A stretch of 64,000 nt of DNA. Source: Macrocystis pyrifera. Its lineage: Eukaryota > Sar > Phaeophyceae > Laminariales > Laminariaceae. The stretch is from NCBI GenBank assembly GCA_031763025.1, contig JASSKH010000001.1:19817142-19881141 (forward strand). The letters are read 5' to 3'. The position numbers and the translations under genes were made by a program. Numbering within the stretch: position 1 is the first letter of the stretch; the number at the start of each line of letters is the position of its first letter. Shown piece after piece: positions 1 through 10,183 of the stretch. The notes under the pieces are model-generated. The model ran no database searches. It was not told where the DNA came from and saw only the letters and a program-made list of their open reading frames with translations.

Positions 1-231
1 AACATAGGCGCGTGCAGGTGGAGCGGGCAAATTCACGCCAATGGTCGGTGTGCTGACCGCCCAATGCTTCAGGAGGCAACGACGATCAGCTAGTACATGG
101 AGAACGAGCTGACCGTCGTGATTCAGCCGGCCCTTCTTCTCCAAAAGCTGGAGATGGAGTCCCTGCAGAGTATCGTGTTCGTCGCCCCCCTCGCCGCCGC
201 TGCTGTCCATGTCCTTCGTGAGAGCGACCAT
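1..231 (-). CDS. 5' part of an unrecognised protein, cut by the window edge
   Basis: On the minus strand an ATG at 231-229 sits in a strong initiation context (ACCATGG). It opens a frame with no stop through to position 1, giving 77 codons. The peptide begins MVALTKDMDSSGGEGGDEHD, then a charged Leu/Gln/Lys-rich stretch (LQLLEKKGRLNHDGQLVL). The acidic, balanced composition looks coding, whereas the other minus frames here are Arg/Ser-rich shadows. No domain is recognisable, and an unseen intron could end this exon before position 1. The gene would be transcribed away from the plus-strand gene at 1.45-2.15 kb. The start is likely; the function is unknown. Confidence 0.4.
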   Translation of the reverse strand, partial: MVALTKDMDSSGGEGGDEHDTLQGLHLQLLEKKGRLNHDGQLVLHVLADRRCLLKHWAVSTPTIGVNLPAPPARAYV

Positions 232-567
232 GGTAGGAAAGAAGGGGGTTCTTGGTGTAGACGCGGGTGGGAGACTGTCGATTCGAGGAGCAAAAACTGG
301 CGGCCATCAATGCAAACCGCCAGCATAGAACGCCCTTCCTCTTCCACTTGCAGAGGGTCCCTTCTGGGTTCACAAAAGAGGCGTCCCATACTGCTCTCGA
401 GAGTCGATTAACGTGAGCGTAGCCAACCACGAGTGCCATGACAAATAACATGTGGGTACGTTTTTTCCTGTGTTCCGTTTTCGGTGGCGGGAATACCTGC
501 ACTCTTTTGTCTTTGCACAAACTTGCACGGGGACCGTCGTTCTGCTCGATGGACCCCCTGCGCTGAC

Positions 568-675
568 TATTACGGGGGTCCATAGCTACTAGGACCTATG
601 GTATACATAAAAACCTATATATTTACCTATTTTACTAACAAAATTGGATCCCATTAACTATGGATCCCCGTATTA
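568..675. mobile_element. Short palindromic MITE-like element, family A copy 1
   Basis: A 108-bp element whose ends are inverted copies of each other: left TATTACGGGGGTCCATAG, right ending CTATGGATCCCCGTATTA. The AT-rich middle contains ACATAAAAACCTATATAT and TTACTAACAAAATT. The same ends and middle recur at 20150-20258 and more loosely at 15961-16064. It has no coding capacity. A target-site duplication is not clear. Confidence 0.65.
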
Positions 676-1450
676 GTACCGCAATCAAAACAGATGCTGC
701 GCATGTTTTCAGCAACTGCGGCGTAGAGGCGGCGAACACCTTGTACTTACACCCAGTTGCCGAACAGCGCCATTACGTTCTCCCGCTGCGCGAGAGCTCG
801 TCTCAACGACACACAACAGGACTAAGGTATTGTGATACCTTCACCTCGGTCGTTCAGTGCAACGCGATGATCGACTCGAAGTGCGCCATCTCTTCGCCCC
901 AGCGTTCCCTGAACCTGAGGACCTGGCGCTTGGTGTAAAATGTATCGAGGAAATACGGTGGTCGGTCAAAACCCTATCGTCGAATTTGTCGGTACTGCAA
1001 TACATAACCGCAACGCCCAGCGCCCCTGAAGTGCTGCATACAGAAGTACCCTCGTTCTTCCCACCCTCATCCACACCTGTCTCCGCGAAACAAATGTCGT
1101 CTACGACCTATGCGCGAAACAGATGTGCCTGTACAACATCAGCTAGTCCCCGCGCGTGAAGCTCTCTGTCACGGGGAAGCTCGGGCGCAGCTGGTCGGGC
1201 TGTGGGGAGCGGTCAAGATCATGAGGGAAACAATAATAGGTGCTTTCGTCCGTTACGCCAGGTGGCCGCGCTGTGTCACGAAAGGCCGGGCAAGTGACGA
1301 GCAAGCGTTGCACGGAACGACATGCGGTATCCACTGCCGCAGGCCAGGGCGAAGCGCCCCGAACCGGCGTCCTACCTCCCACCTGCAGGAAATCGCACCA
1401 GAAGGTGGCGAGGGGTTCGATGCAGCCGCAGAGGCGAGCGTGCTGCCCAG

Positions 1451-2146
1451 GAATCAGGAGGGTTTGTAGAGGGAGAGGGGGGTGTGCGCCAAGGCCAAAC
1501 GCGGCCAGAGTCTGCTAAACCTGCCTTTTTCGACTACATAGCGTTGCCAGGTGTATATATCATCAGCAGGCGGAATCTTACACGTCACCGCTGGACGATG
1601 GTGCGGATGCACTGGGTACTTCAAAGAAAGGATCTTCCTAGGGGGAACACCGCAAAGGGGGCAGGTGAGTCATCGGTCGTTGGCTGGGGCTCCAACGTAA
1701 GGATGGTGGCATGCGTGTAAACATTGTACTTTTGTTTGGCGTATGGTGAAGATTGACAATTCTGATTCAAGCGAACGATGATGTGTAGCCCTTGCGTGTG
1801 ATTCAGACTTCGGTTTGACTTCCCTATACGCTCATTTGGCGTGGACCACATAATTTGCTAATCAATTACCAGATAATGCTGATGCCGGAGGTTACGACGC
1901 TGCAGGTGGAGCCAAAGCAGGCAACGAGTGGTTCAGTCTCGCCCTGCGCCAGAACGAGAAAGTCGCGGGTCTAATGCGACCAGGCGACAGGGATATACAG
2001 GTGAGCAGCGGGTGCAAATGCTTGTATATCTATCGAAACATGTAGAGACTTAAAAACTTCGGTGCGTGTGTTGGCAGCCTGCTCGCGGTTACGAATCGTG
2101 CGAAGGCATGTGGAGTGCTCTTGTTGACAGGGAGATGGTTAGCTAG
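1451..2146 (+). CDS. Small spliced gene of unknown function, 3' exons
   Basis: Three exons join in one frame. Exon A runs from the acceptor ...GCCCAG at 1450 to 1664 and is followed by GTGAGT; it reads ESGGFVEGEGGVRQGQ...PAFFDYIALPGVYI and ends in phase 1. Exon B, 1873-2000, lies between ...TTACCAG and GTGAGC; it begins NADAGGYDAAGGAKAGNEWF and ends RPGDRDIQ in phase 0. Exon C, 2078-2146, follows ...TTGGCAG and reads PARGYESCEGMWSALVDREM before a TAG stop. All three junction phases agree (1 to 1, 0 to 0). Exon A may begin further upstream; its frame is open back to at least 1322. No domain is recognised and no signal peptide is seen in this part. Confidence 0.5.
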
Positions 2147-2149
2147 CTT

Positions 2150-4135
2150 TCTTGAGCAAATGATTGCGGTACTAATGTAATATAACTTCTATAATGTCAT
2201 ACGACTATACTGGGTCAAGTTCGTGTACCTTTCGGATGCACAAAATTGGCTGCTCACTAAAATCAACTGAAACGCTTCCAAGTCGTTTTCGGGCCACAAC
2301 CAATCACCGCTATCGCGGCAACCCATTTTTTGTCTTCATGTTGCGTCCTTCATATTCTGGGCTACCGCCGGTATCTTCGCTGCCTCTTCGTCTTTTCCAT
2401 TAAGAGGATGATAGCCAGCCAACATCAAAGCTATGCGTCGGTGTCTGCGAAACGCGCATGACTCTCGACCATGAAAATCGCTGCGGAGTCGTCAGGGGGA
2501 TGATGCAGCAAGCACCGCCCAAGAGGTTTAAGCACTGCCGTGGCCACGCCTCGAGCGTTTGCTTCCAACCCCTCAATGCGGAATTCGTTGGCGTGACGCA
2601 TGGTTGCGGCCGGGACGGGGGGGGCAGGGGCGGAGACATGAGTCCTCGCATGGCGGGTAGATATCGCAGGGGGGGGTGCGCGGAGGGAATGGCGGTTGTT
2701 GTATACCGATGGAGGGATTCGGAGATCGACCCTGGACCCACTTTGGACGAACAAGGACGTCTCGTGCCTGCTGACACTCGCCCAGCGACGGAAAACAAAC
2801 GCAAAGGAAAATTGAGTTTCCTCCTTGCAAGTTTCGTTTGGTCCGTGGGTCGTACGAGGAATTTATAGCATGGCCGGCGTGGTCGCAGAGGCGATTGTCT
2901 TTAATTGCGAGTGACGTCGAACACGGGCTAACGTGCAGGATTTAGTATAGCCCTGGCTGCTGGTGAAGATACGTTTTCCAATTGAAATCGTCTACTTCCT
3001 AAGACACGTCTCGGCGCTTTCCGTCTGTTGCAATGTTTTCTCGGAGAAAGACGAGGACGACGTAGACTCTGCGTTGTGTGGGTTGTCTAAAGTACAGTGA
3101 ACTTCGTCGTTACAACACCAAACAATTCTCCATGTATCCATGTTTAACATATTGATATATTGTACGAGATACCGCTTCCTTCTAACACGTTGCGGTGAGT
3201 AAATGTGAAGAGTAGACCCACGATTAAGAAAGAGCCTAATAACAAAAAAATACCCACTTTTGAGAATTCTAAGAAAATTGGGTTAAGAAAACCGGCTCAG
3301 TGGTGAGTTCTACACTAAATACTCTATAATAGACTACGCTCAAGGTTGTTCAAAGATGGCGCCCCAAAAATAATCTCAGGCTTTCCCAGATTAAGTGTTT
3401 GTTGTTGGCGGGCCCATACTGGTTTTGTATGTGTGATCGTTCTGTGTCGTCAGGTATAGAATTCTTGAGCAGTTAGCTGCCTGCAGGCGTACGGAGTGTC
3501 TTCTGTAGTTTTTCGCTCCCTATCTTTGTGACAACACCCCCCACAACCCTTCACCTGCATCAAATATACCGGTACTGCCAGTCAATCCGAAACGTACCAG
3601 GTAATCCAACGTGAAAAACTGTTTTGCAGTTGGATTTCATCTCGAGAACATATGCACTATTACTTGAAGCCGACTTTTAACGTTCAACAAAACAAATCCT
3701 GCCCTCTACCAGAACACAGGTAAAGGAGCCCACAGCGAAAGCAGATTGCAGGAAAATAAGAAATTTGACAGCGGTTGTACTGAAGTCAACATGGAACGTT
3801 CCCGAATAAGAAATTCGGGCTGGACCAACATTTTTTTCATTTTCTGTTTCCTATTTTTTTTCAGTATCATGTGCTTTGTATTGTAGCTCGCCCGAGAAAA
3901 ACGCCATTATATTTTTTTCGCGCTTCACACAATCTACATATATTCTTCGACCCCTACGTATGGTCCGTGAGCCTCTCTCGGAAAAGTTACCGAGGGTGTA
4001 CTTCGTACACTCAACACCACCCAAAAATATAATTTTTTTTGTTCAACACTGCGGTTGTCTTCAAATCGTAGAATATCCCTCTTCCATTAGACGCGAAACG
4101 GCGCTATAGGGTCACGGTTTCGTGCGGCTCATGCT
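2150..4135. other. Intergenic stretch, no convincing gene
   Basis: A 136-codon plus-strand frame (2458-2868) opens with ATG, but frames of similar length exist on the other strand and no splice signal, domain or codon pattern favours it. From 2.9 to 4.1 kb the sequence is AT-rich with short T-runs and shows nothing recognisable. Confidence 0.4.
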
Positions 4136-4139
4136 ACAT

Positions 4140-4620
4140 GGCCTGAACCCGTACCCAATCGGGTAATTGTGCGGTATACTCATACCGTGCACCGTACAGA
4201 AACAGTAGACACAGGGGTTTTGTTAGTGCCCGAGAAAAATCTTCAGGAATCGTTTTTTATTCATACGGTGCGCACCGTAGAGACAAAATGGCGTTGTACG
4301 GTTTTTCCTACTGGCGTGGATTCGAACCGCAATGTAGAAAAAATACGTTAAACAAGACAACCGCATCGAACGCAAGGATTCCTGACTTCTGAAAACCGCG
4401 CAGAACCGCACAGCAGGATTTATGAGGGCACCGAATCCCCCCATGAGATGTATCTCGTTTTTTCAACCGCGACGGAACGCACGGTCGGATAGATCACAGC
4501 ACCTAACCGCACCGTACGGATTTACATCAGACGACCGCACCAGAAGATTTCCTATTTTTTAATAACCGCACCGCATCTAACCGGACGGCACGATACCCGG
4601 TTCGAAAAAAACGCACAAGA
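4140..4620. repeat. Degenerate interspersed ACCGCACCG-type repeats
   Basis: Short blocks such as ACCGCACCG, ACCGTACGG, AACCGCAC and CGGTGCGCACCGTAG recur every 20-60 bp, separated by AT-rich spacers. They look like a decayed minisatellite. The style resembles the cleaner CCGTCCCG array at about 53.0-53.45 kb, although the unit differs. Confidence 0.4.
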
Positions 4621-6260
4621 GATCACCGTGAACAATACTGGAAATTATCGTTGGTCGAGATCCTACGAGCATTACAACATTTTATATCTACGGTCACCAA
4701 CCTCTCAACTCGCACAGTAAGAAGCCACTTACAACTAACGCCCTGAGCCTTAATGCTAGCGGAGGCACTGGGCTAGCCTCGTTGCACACCCGGGTAGAAC
4801 GATTACCCCTCAGTAGCACGACAGGAGGAAAGTGGGAAAACTTAGATTGGCATGATATACCCTGGTACTGTACCTGGTATGACATACTGGTAGTCGATAA
4901 CATTCCCAGTCTTGGCGTCGGATACGCATACCATGACTCGCCCAGCAGCATGCGCGCTCACATCGCAGGAATCCGCGGGTTGTTTAGTATATCAAGCTAC
5001 AAATTACCACGAAACAACGTTTGCGCTTGTGCACGCCAATAATCAACCACAACGTGTACACCAAGTGCAAACGCTTAAAAGTGCAAACACATAAAACATG
5101 GATATCAATATCATACGAAGTAGACCCTGGTACGACGTAATACGTCGCAGACAATCGCGGGTTGTTCAGCATAGCTGTAAATTGCCACTAAAATGCATTT
5201 GCGCTCCCGTACCCTAGTCAACAACCACCAACTGGTATAGGCACGCATGCCAATATAATACAAGGTACAAAGAAGGTCCTGTTGTACGTTATTGCATACC
5301 AGGTATGTTCCAGGTGTCAATTTCAGGTACACATACGCACTTCACGGGTTGACTGCCGTGTATGTGTACACGCTCCAAGAGCGGTAAATGTTCAATTGCG
5401 CCACGAACCTAGGTCTGCGCTTTCGTGCTCGTCTCACCACCCTGCTCCTACGACAATCATAGACCTTCACCAAAATGACCGGGGGCATAGATTGCCCACG
5501 GGAGGTTTTAAAGCGAAACGCAGCAACCAACGTCATAGTCTGGCACTACAGCCACGAACTTTCTACGATATTCGAGTGGCCGCCAAGCTGTCGTAGTAAT
5601 GAAAACGATTCTGGCATCCCACCACGCGCCAGCACTGTTCTACCGAGTCCGTATAACCGACAACATATGCCTCCATATCGACTGTTCCCTCCTTGCATCA
5701 AACGCCAGAGGACACGTCCGCTTGAGATCAATACAATGGCATATGACTATACGCAAGGTACATCCGAACATATAAAAAGGAAACGTAGAATACGTGTGGA
5801 TTCGTCAAACTACTCGATACACGAGAACAAGAGACAGATGAAGAACCCGCAACAAGCTTTATCACGCCAAACTATCTACCACGGGTCTACTACCTACCAA
5901 GGGTCTTGATGGGAATGATAGCCAGTTAGAGCAGAGAGCGATGCTCCTCTTTAGCCTGGCAGCGCGCTCTGTTGCCTTCACTGATACATTCGCGATGACA
6001 CGAAAACTATGTGACACACGAGCGCATTTATTCACACAGCATACGTTGATTGTGGTGGTGAATGGCAAAGTCTACGAAACCAACCCACTCGAACGGCGTC
6101 GTTCACCTCACGCCAGTACCATACTTGTTACAAGCCGCATGTGAGCGACGTTTGATTTAGGACCTTGAAACGTTCTCCACAAGACATTAATAGTCATCGT
6201 CCTTTGCCGGGGTCGAGATCCTGCATGAGTGCGGAATGTTCCTCGGCGTATTGCGATGTC
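4621..6260. other. Intergenic stretch with repeated TACCTGGTA/TACCAGGTA motifs
   Basis: No gene can be supported. A plus-strand frame at 4782-5042 contains a protein-like piece (GKWENLDWHDIPWYCTWYDI) but has no splice support. The palindrome-like words CCTGGTAC, TACCTGGTA and ACCAGGTA occur several times (about 4861-4885, 5127, 5300). Confidence 0.35.
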
Positions 6261-6262
6261 AG

Positions 6263-7043
6263 TTAAAACTGCATCCCAACGCCGTCAACTTCCTCGAAAA
6301 CGTCCCCGTCTGCGTCCAAAACACGAACCACGATGTCGACAGCGGTGTCGTTCACCCTTGGGGACGTCATACCCGCACTGAGCGCACCGCCTAGAAACGA
6401 TTAGCAAGAGACAACAGAGAGGACCGGATCTGAGACGTAACGCAAATATGTTTACAATCCCATGGACGAAAGGCGACTAAAGAGATGAGATCCGAGGCCA
6501 CAGAAAAGGAGTTTGTTTTTGGATTAGCAACACCCAACAGCGGCGAAATAAGCACTGGTAGGCCTCGTCCGTGAATACGTGGGAATCCGACCCTTGGCAC
6601 AGTTCAGACCAAGCACGCGTCACCTGTTCTCTAAGATAAACCAGCTTGCATTCGAAAACAAGTTGATCGAATGTTGTCATTATTATCTAACATGTTATTT
6701 ATTTCGCCCGCTACATAATTTCGGTGCTTTGATACAACACTCACGATTTCGACGGCACTTGTATGTCAGAAAAACTCTGATGAATGGGATCTTCAAGCGG
6801 CAGAGCCTTGTGCACATACGCCAACAGTCTTTTGTTAAATCTACGTCGTGCTAATCAGACTCTGGTGGTGTGACACCCTCAGCCGAAGATATTGGAGGGG
6901 AAATCGTCCCTCGAACTCGTTTGCGCGAGACTTACCACGCTCGGAAGGCAGAACGTATGCATCCACCTGAGGGAAGAGCGAGAGGACGAAGCGAGCAAGG
7001 TCATACGTGGCGAGCACGGGAGGGTAAAGTACAGTGAGAGTGG
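6263..7043 (-). CDS. Probable minus-strand gene, two exon candidates
   Basis: The terminal exon 6390-6263 follows the acceptor ...CGTTTCTAG. It encodes GGALSAGMTSPRVNDTAVDI followed by VVRVLDADGDVFEEVDGVG..F and a TAA. An upstream exon, about 7043-6936, encodes EPTLTVLYPPVLATYDLARF then VLSLFPQVDAYVLPSER and ends at a canonical GTAAGT donor. Composition and splice signals look genuine in both, but the intervening exon(s) at 6.4-6.9 kb were not resolved, so the two may belong to one gene or two. No domain is recognised. Confidence 0.4.
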
Positions 7044-7089
7044 GCTCCGCTCAACTCTTCCAGAATTGCGCCTAATGTTTGAGCGTTAA

Positions 7090-7910
7090 CTACTTAAACT
7101 CGAAGTATCTTGTCTCTGACGCGGAACTACAGTCTTCAAAGGATTTGAAGCAAAAGCCTTGTTACAAGAGAAAGAGTTTATGAATTCTGGCCAAAGTCCG
7201 GACAAGGGCTTCTTGCAATAGCCCAAGCCGGGTTTTGACTTGATTAAACAGTTGATTTGGTCTACACTTTTTATCAAATTCTCTAAAATGTATTCTGTGT
7301 AAAACAGACATACTGCTTTCATCACCCGGACAAACTAAGTGGCCTCGATTCATGAGAGATCAACAAATGCAGCAGCATAACAAGAACCAAGTAGCCCACA
7401 TGTTCTCACCGGCACCAGCGCAGTCGCGGCGACTGGCAGCAGTACAGCCGTCGTTCATGTCGAAGGCGTCTAGCGTGGTGTTGCGAACGGTGCTGGGCTC
7501 TCTACTGTGTACTGCTAGGTTCCGTGTACGTACTCACGGTCCAGACAGCAACGTTTACCAACGAGCTCTAGACAGCACCAGCACCAGCAGCATACTAGAC
7601 GAACACCGCAGTATAAGATATTTCAGCCTGATCGCTGATCCAGAGGTTTTCCCTCCTATGTGCTCTACAGTAGTAGCACATTGGAGCCTGATTCGATACA
7701 TTGTCTTGTAACCGAACGACAGCAACAAGAAGTGTTTTCACAGCGAAACATATATTGCAGTGTCGACGAGACAACAACGACGCCTACTACTACCGTCTAT
7801 TGCTTGTGTTTGTATGTATGACGAACGCTCCCCTGGGGTGGGGCACAGTTGACAAAAGCGAGGAAGACGTGAGAGGATAGCAATAAACCAGCCAGACCAT
7901 TGTTTAGATG
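7090..7910. other. No supported gene
   Basis: A 119-codon plus-strand frame with an ATG (7352-7711, beginning MRDQQMQQHNKNQVAHMFSP) is open, but nothing else supports it. The rest is featureless. Confidence 0.3.
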
Positions 7911-7914
7911 CCAA

Positions 7915-8260
7915 CCTGTATGTGCTACTCGTGCCAAACTGCTGCGGCAGCCTGGAAAGTGCCTTGTCTATGGTATACGGTGGTGCTCCGGGTTGCTTGT
8001 TACAATCTTGAGTGTTTGTGTTCCTCTGTTTAGATATGGTGGTGTTGCATATCTTTTTTAATGTCTGCCACATCTTCTACCGGGCAGACACCTTTTTGTT
8101 CTTTAATTCGTTTTCCCTTAGGTCTTTTGCTTTTTTTCTATTTGATAGGAAACTGTATGTCGTGCCTGTCGCACCCAGTGCGATGAGATAGTGACTCTGC
8201 TTACTGCATACCTTATACCATGTAACGACGATGTTGTATCTCTAGTGTCGTAGTTTTATG
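7915..8260. repeat. Dispersed repeat resembling a non-LTR element 3' tail
   Basis: The stretch contains TACTCGTGCCAAACTGCTGC, a pyrimidine-rich tract, then GTCGTGCCTGTCGCACCCAG and GTATCTCTAGTGTCGTAG. The same order of blocks is found at 29745-30107. The TACTCGTACCGCCAACTGCTGC block also lies just downstream of the LINE-like ORF end near 35.98 kb. I infer that it is a LINE-family 3' untranslated tail. Confidence 0.45.
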
Positions 8261-8283
8261 ACAAAAAAAAATATGGGCAAATG

Positions 8284-9148
8284 ACAAAATCAGTTATACC
8301 TGATCCGTTTGAGCCAAAATCAGCTACATACTAAAACCAATTAAAAAACGCGCGCCACGATCGGTGTGATGTCCATGACAATCCGGTCCAAACAGAATGC
8401 GCCTAAAGCATCAAGCGTGCCACATGGCCTCCAAAATCTGTTTTTTTAGTTTTCTTCAGGGTGTAGGTACCATGGGCTCCGCAAAGAGTCACTATGAATA
8501 TGCTTCGTTTGTTTCGCAACGGAGGGAGCGCCTAGAGTATTTACTCTGGCGCCCCCCCCCCCCCCCTGTTGACAGCTTTAAAGCTTCCAGACCGTCCTCG
8601 CGGAACCGCCTGCTCGGCACGAAATTATCTTGCCGTACCAAACCTGAGACCACCTCGACGCGGGGTGGTGCAGACGAAACGCCGAGTGTCCATGGTGCTG
8701 TAAAGACTGCTGTGAACATAGAAAACAACAGAGTACACACAACAACTATTAATATCTGAAGCACATCGCACATCCCAAAGGAGAAAAAAAGTGGAACCAG
8801 CGTACGCATGTATGCATGTATATACGTACTTTTACGTACGACGTACGAGTACAGAGTTTATACGTCAACACATACGTCAACACAGAAGAATTTCAACCGA
8901 GGGAGGGCTAACGCATACGGAGAGAAAACACAGTGTACGTATGGCCTCTCTGATTGGTTCAATGTTGCCCAAAATCAGTTGAAAGCTAGACAGAGTAGAA
9001 AAAATCAGGTTAACCTTGGCCTTTTCGTGCCAAAATCAGTTACAATGTCAGCTTGGCCAATAGCGGGGCTCCTGGTGTGTGTTTTGTACTAGAGTTCAGC
9101 ATGTAACTGTTTTTGGCATGAAGGTGGCCAGGTATACCTGATTTTAGC
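8284..9148. mobile_element. 865-bp MITE-like element, family B copy 1 (uninterrupted)
   Basis: This is the same element as 23880-25058 in the opposite orientation. The ends are inverted repeats built on CCAAAATCAGGTATACCTG; here the left end is slightly mutated (ACAAAATCAGTTATACCTG) and the right end is GGTATACCTGATTTTAGC. Several further AAAATCAG(G/T) words lie within 150 bp of the ends (for example 8313, 8972, 9001, 9033), as expected of subterminal transposase-binding sites. It encodes no transposase, so it is a non-autonomous DNA element. This copy lacks the SINE found in the other one and so preserves the empty site. Confidence 0.7.
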
Positions 9149-9164
9149 AAAAACCCAAAAAATA

Positions 9165-9235
9165 TTGTAGTTCTCTAGGATTGAAGAATTGGCACGGACG
9201 GTGGTTGTGCTACGTAGATGTCGACAACAAAGAAC
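9165..9235 (+). repeat. Diverged copy of the dispersed ~115-bp core repeat
   Basis: TCTCTAGGATTGAAGAATTG, GCACGGACGGTGGTTGTGCT and GATGTCGACAACAAAGAACA match, with differences, the core repeat seen cleanly at 30757-30870 and 53600-53722. It directly abuts the family B MITE. Confidence 0.5.
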
Positions 9236-9239
9236 AATG

Positions 9240-10180
9240 GTTCAAGGCCAACCTGGCACCCACCCAAGCATCTCTTGGCCCCCCGGTTGCCTGTCACTGA
9301 TATCTCCACATGTTTTATCCGAACAGAAACAAACAGAAAAACATCGCTCTGAACAGGCTATGTCCAGAACTTCGTCTGGTTCGTGCGTACCGGAGAGACG
9401 GTGACTTATAAAAAGGTTTTAACACAGAAGCTTGTTTTTCTCTCGAAAATTACCCCCCGCAGGTTCTCAAGAGAGGCACAGACCTCGGTTAAGAGGTGCT
9501 CCAGTGGTCAAAATGTGGGTGGCGCAACATGAGACCAAAGACAACTCCTAGCTGAAGGTTTGCACTTTACCTGCGGACAGCTACAGCTCGTCACAGCAAA
9601 CTACAGCCTGCGAAATTTAGGTATGGTCATCATGGGGTTTGTAAAGGCGTCGCGTGCGCCGGACGGCAGTCGTATACTACTCGTGAGGTGTTTTCGTGAT
9701 TCGAAGTTGCGGGGGAGTAGCACAAAAAACTCGTAGAAACGGAAACATGTTCCACATTTCACGCAAGCGAACATAGAGCTACATCACCGATGAAGGAACG
9801 GCTTTCATTAGAAGATTGTTGTTCTCCGGGCGGATTATTAATTTTGTAAGGTGTCGTCGTTGAAGATGATACAGGGCGTGAAGCTATGTTCCCATGGTGG
9901 GTAGGAAGTTGTTGGGCCCAAACAAGTACGAAAGTGGGCTAAAACTCTCAGGATTTTCGTATATTTGTGTCAACCATTCTACAACCAGGACATACGGAAC
10001 TTGGTTGCTAATCCTCTAGTCCCAAGTCGTATGTATACGTTGCCAAAACCCCTACGCGCGGGTACTTGACGCATTCCTGAGCGTGCTAGCGTCTCTTTGA
10101 CATGGAATGTACATCCAGCAACACTCACATATTGACAGCCATAAATTCCGGTTGCGCGGGTTCCTAGTGACTGCTGTTCT
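9240..10180. other. Nothing recognised
   Basis: No frame with splice support, no repeat family and no RNA gene is visible. It lies downstream of the metallopeptidase gene and may hold its 3' untranslated region. Confidence 0.3.
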
Positions 10181-10183
10181 AAA

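Noticed and set aside
2400-2868. 136-codon plus ORF with ATG
   Set aside because: Equally long frames exist on the opposite strand; no domain, splice or codon evidence.
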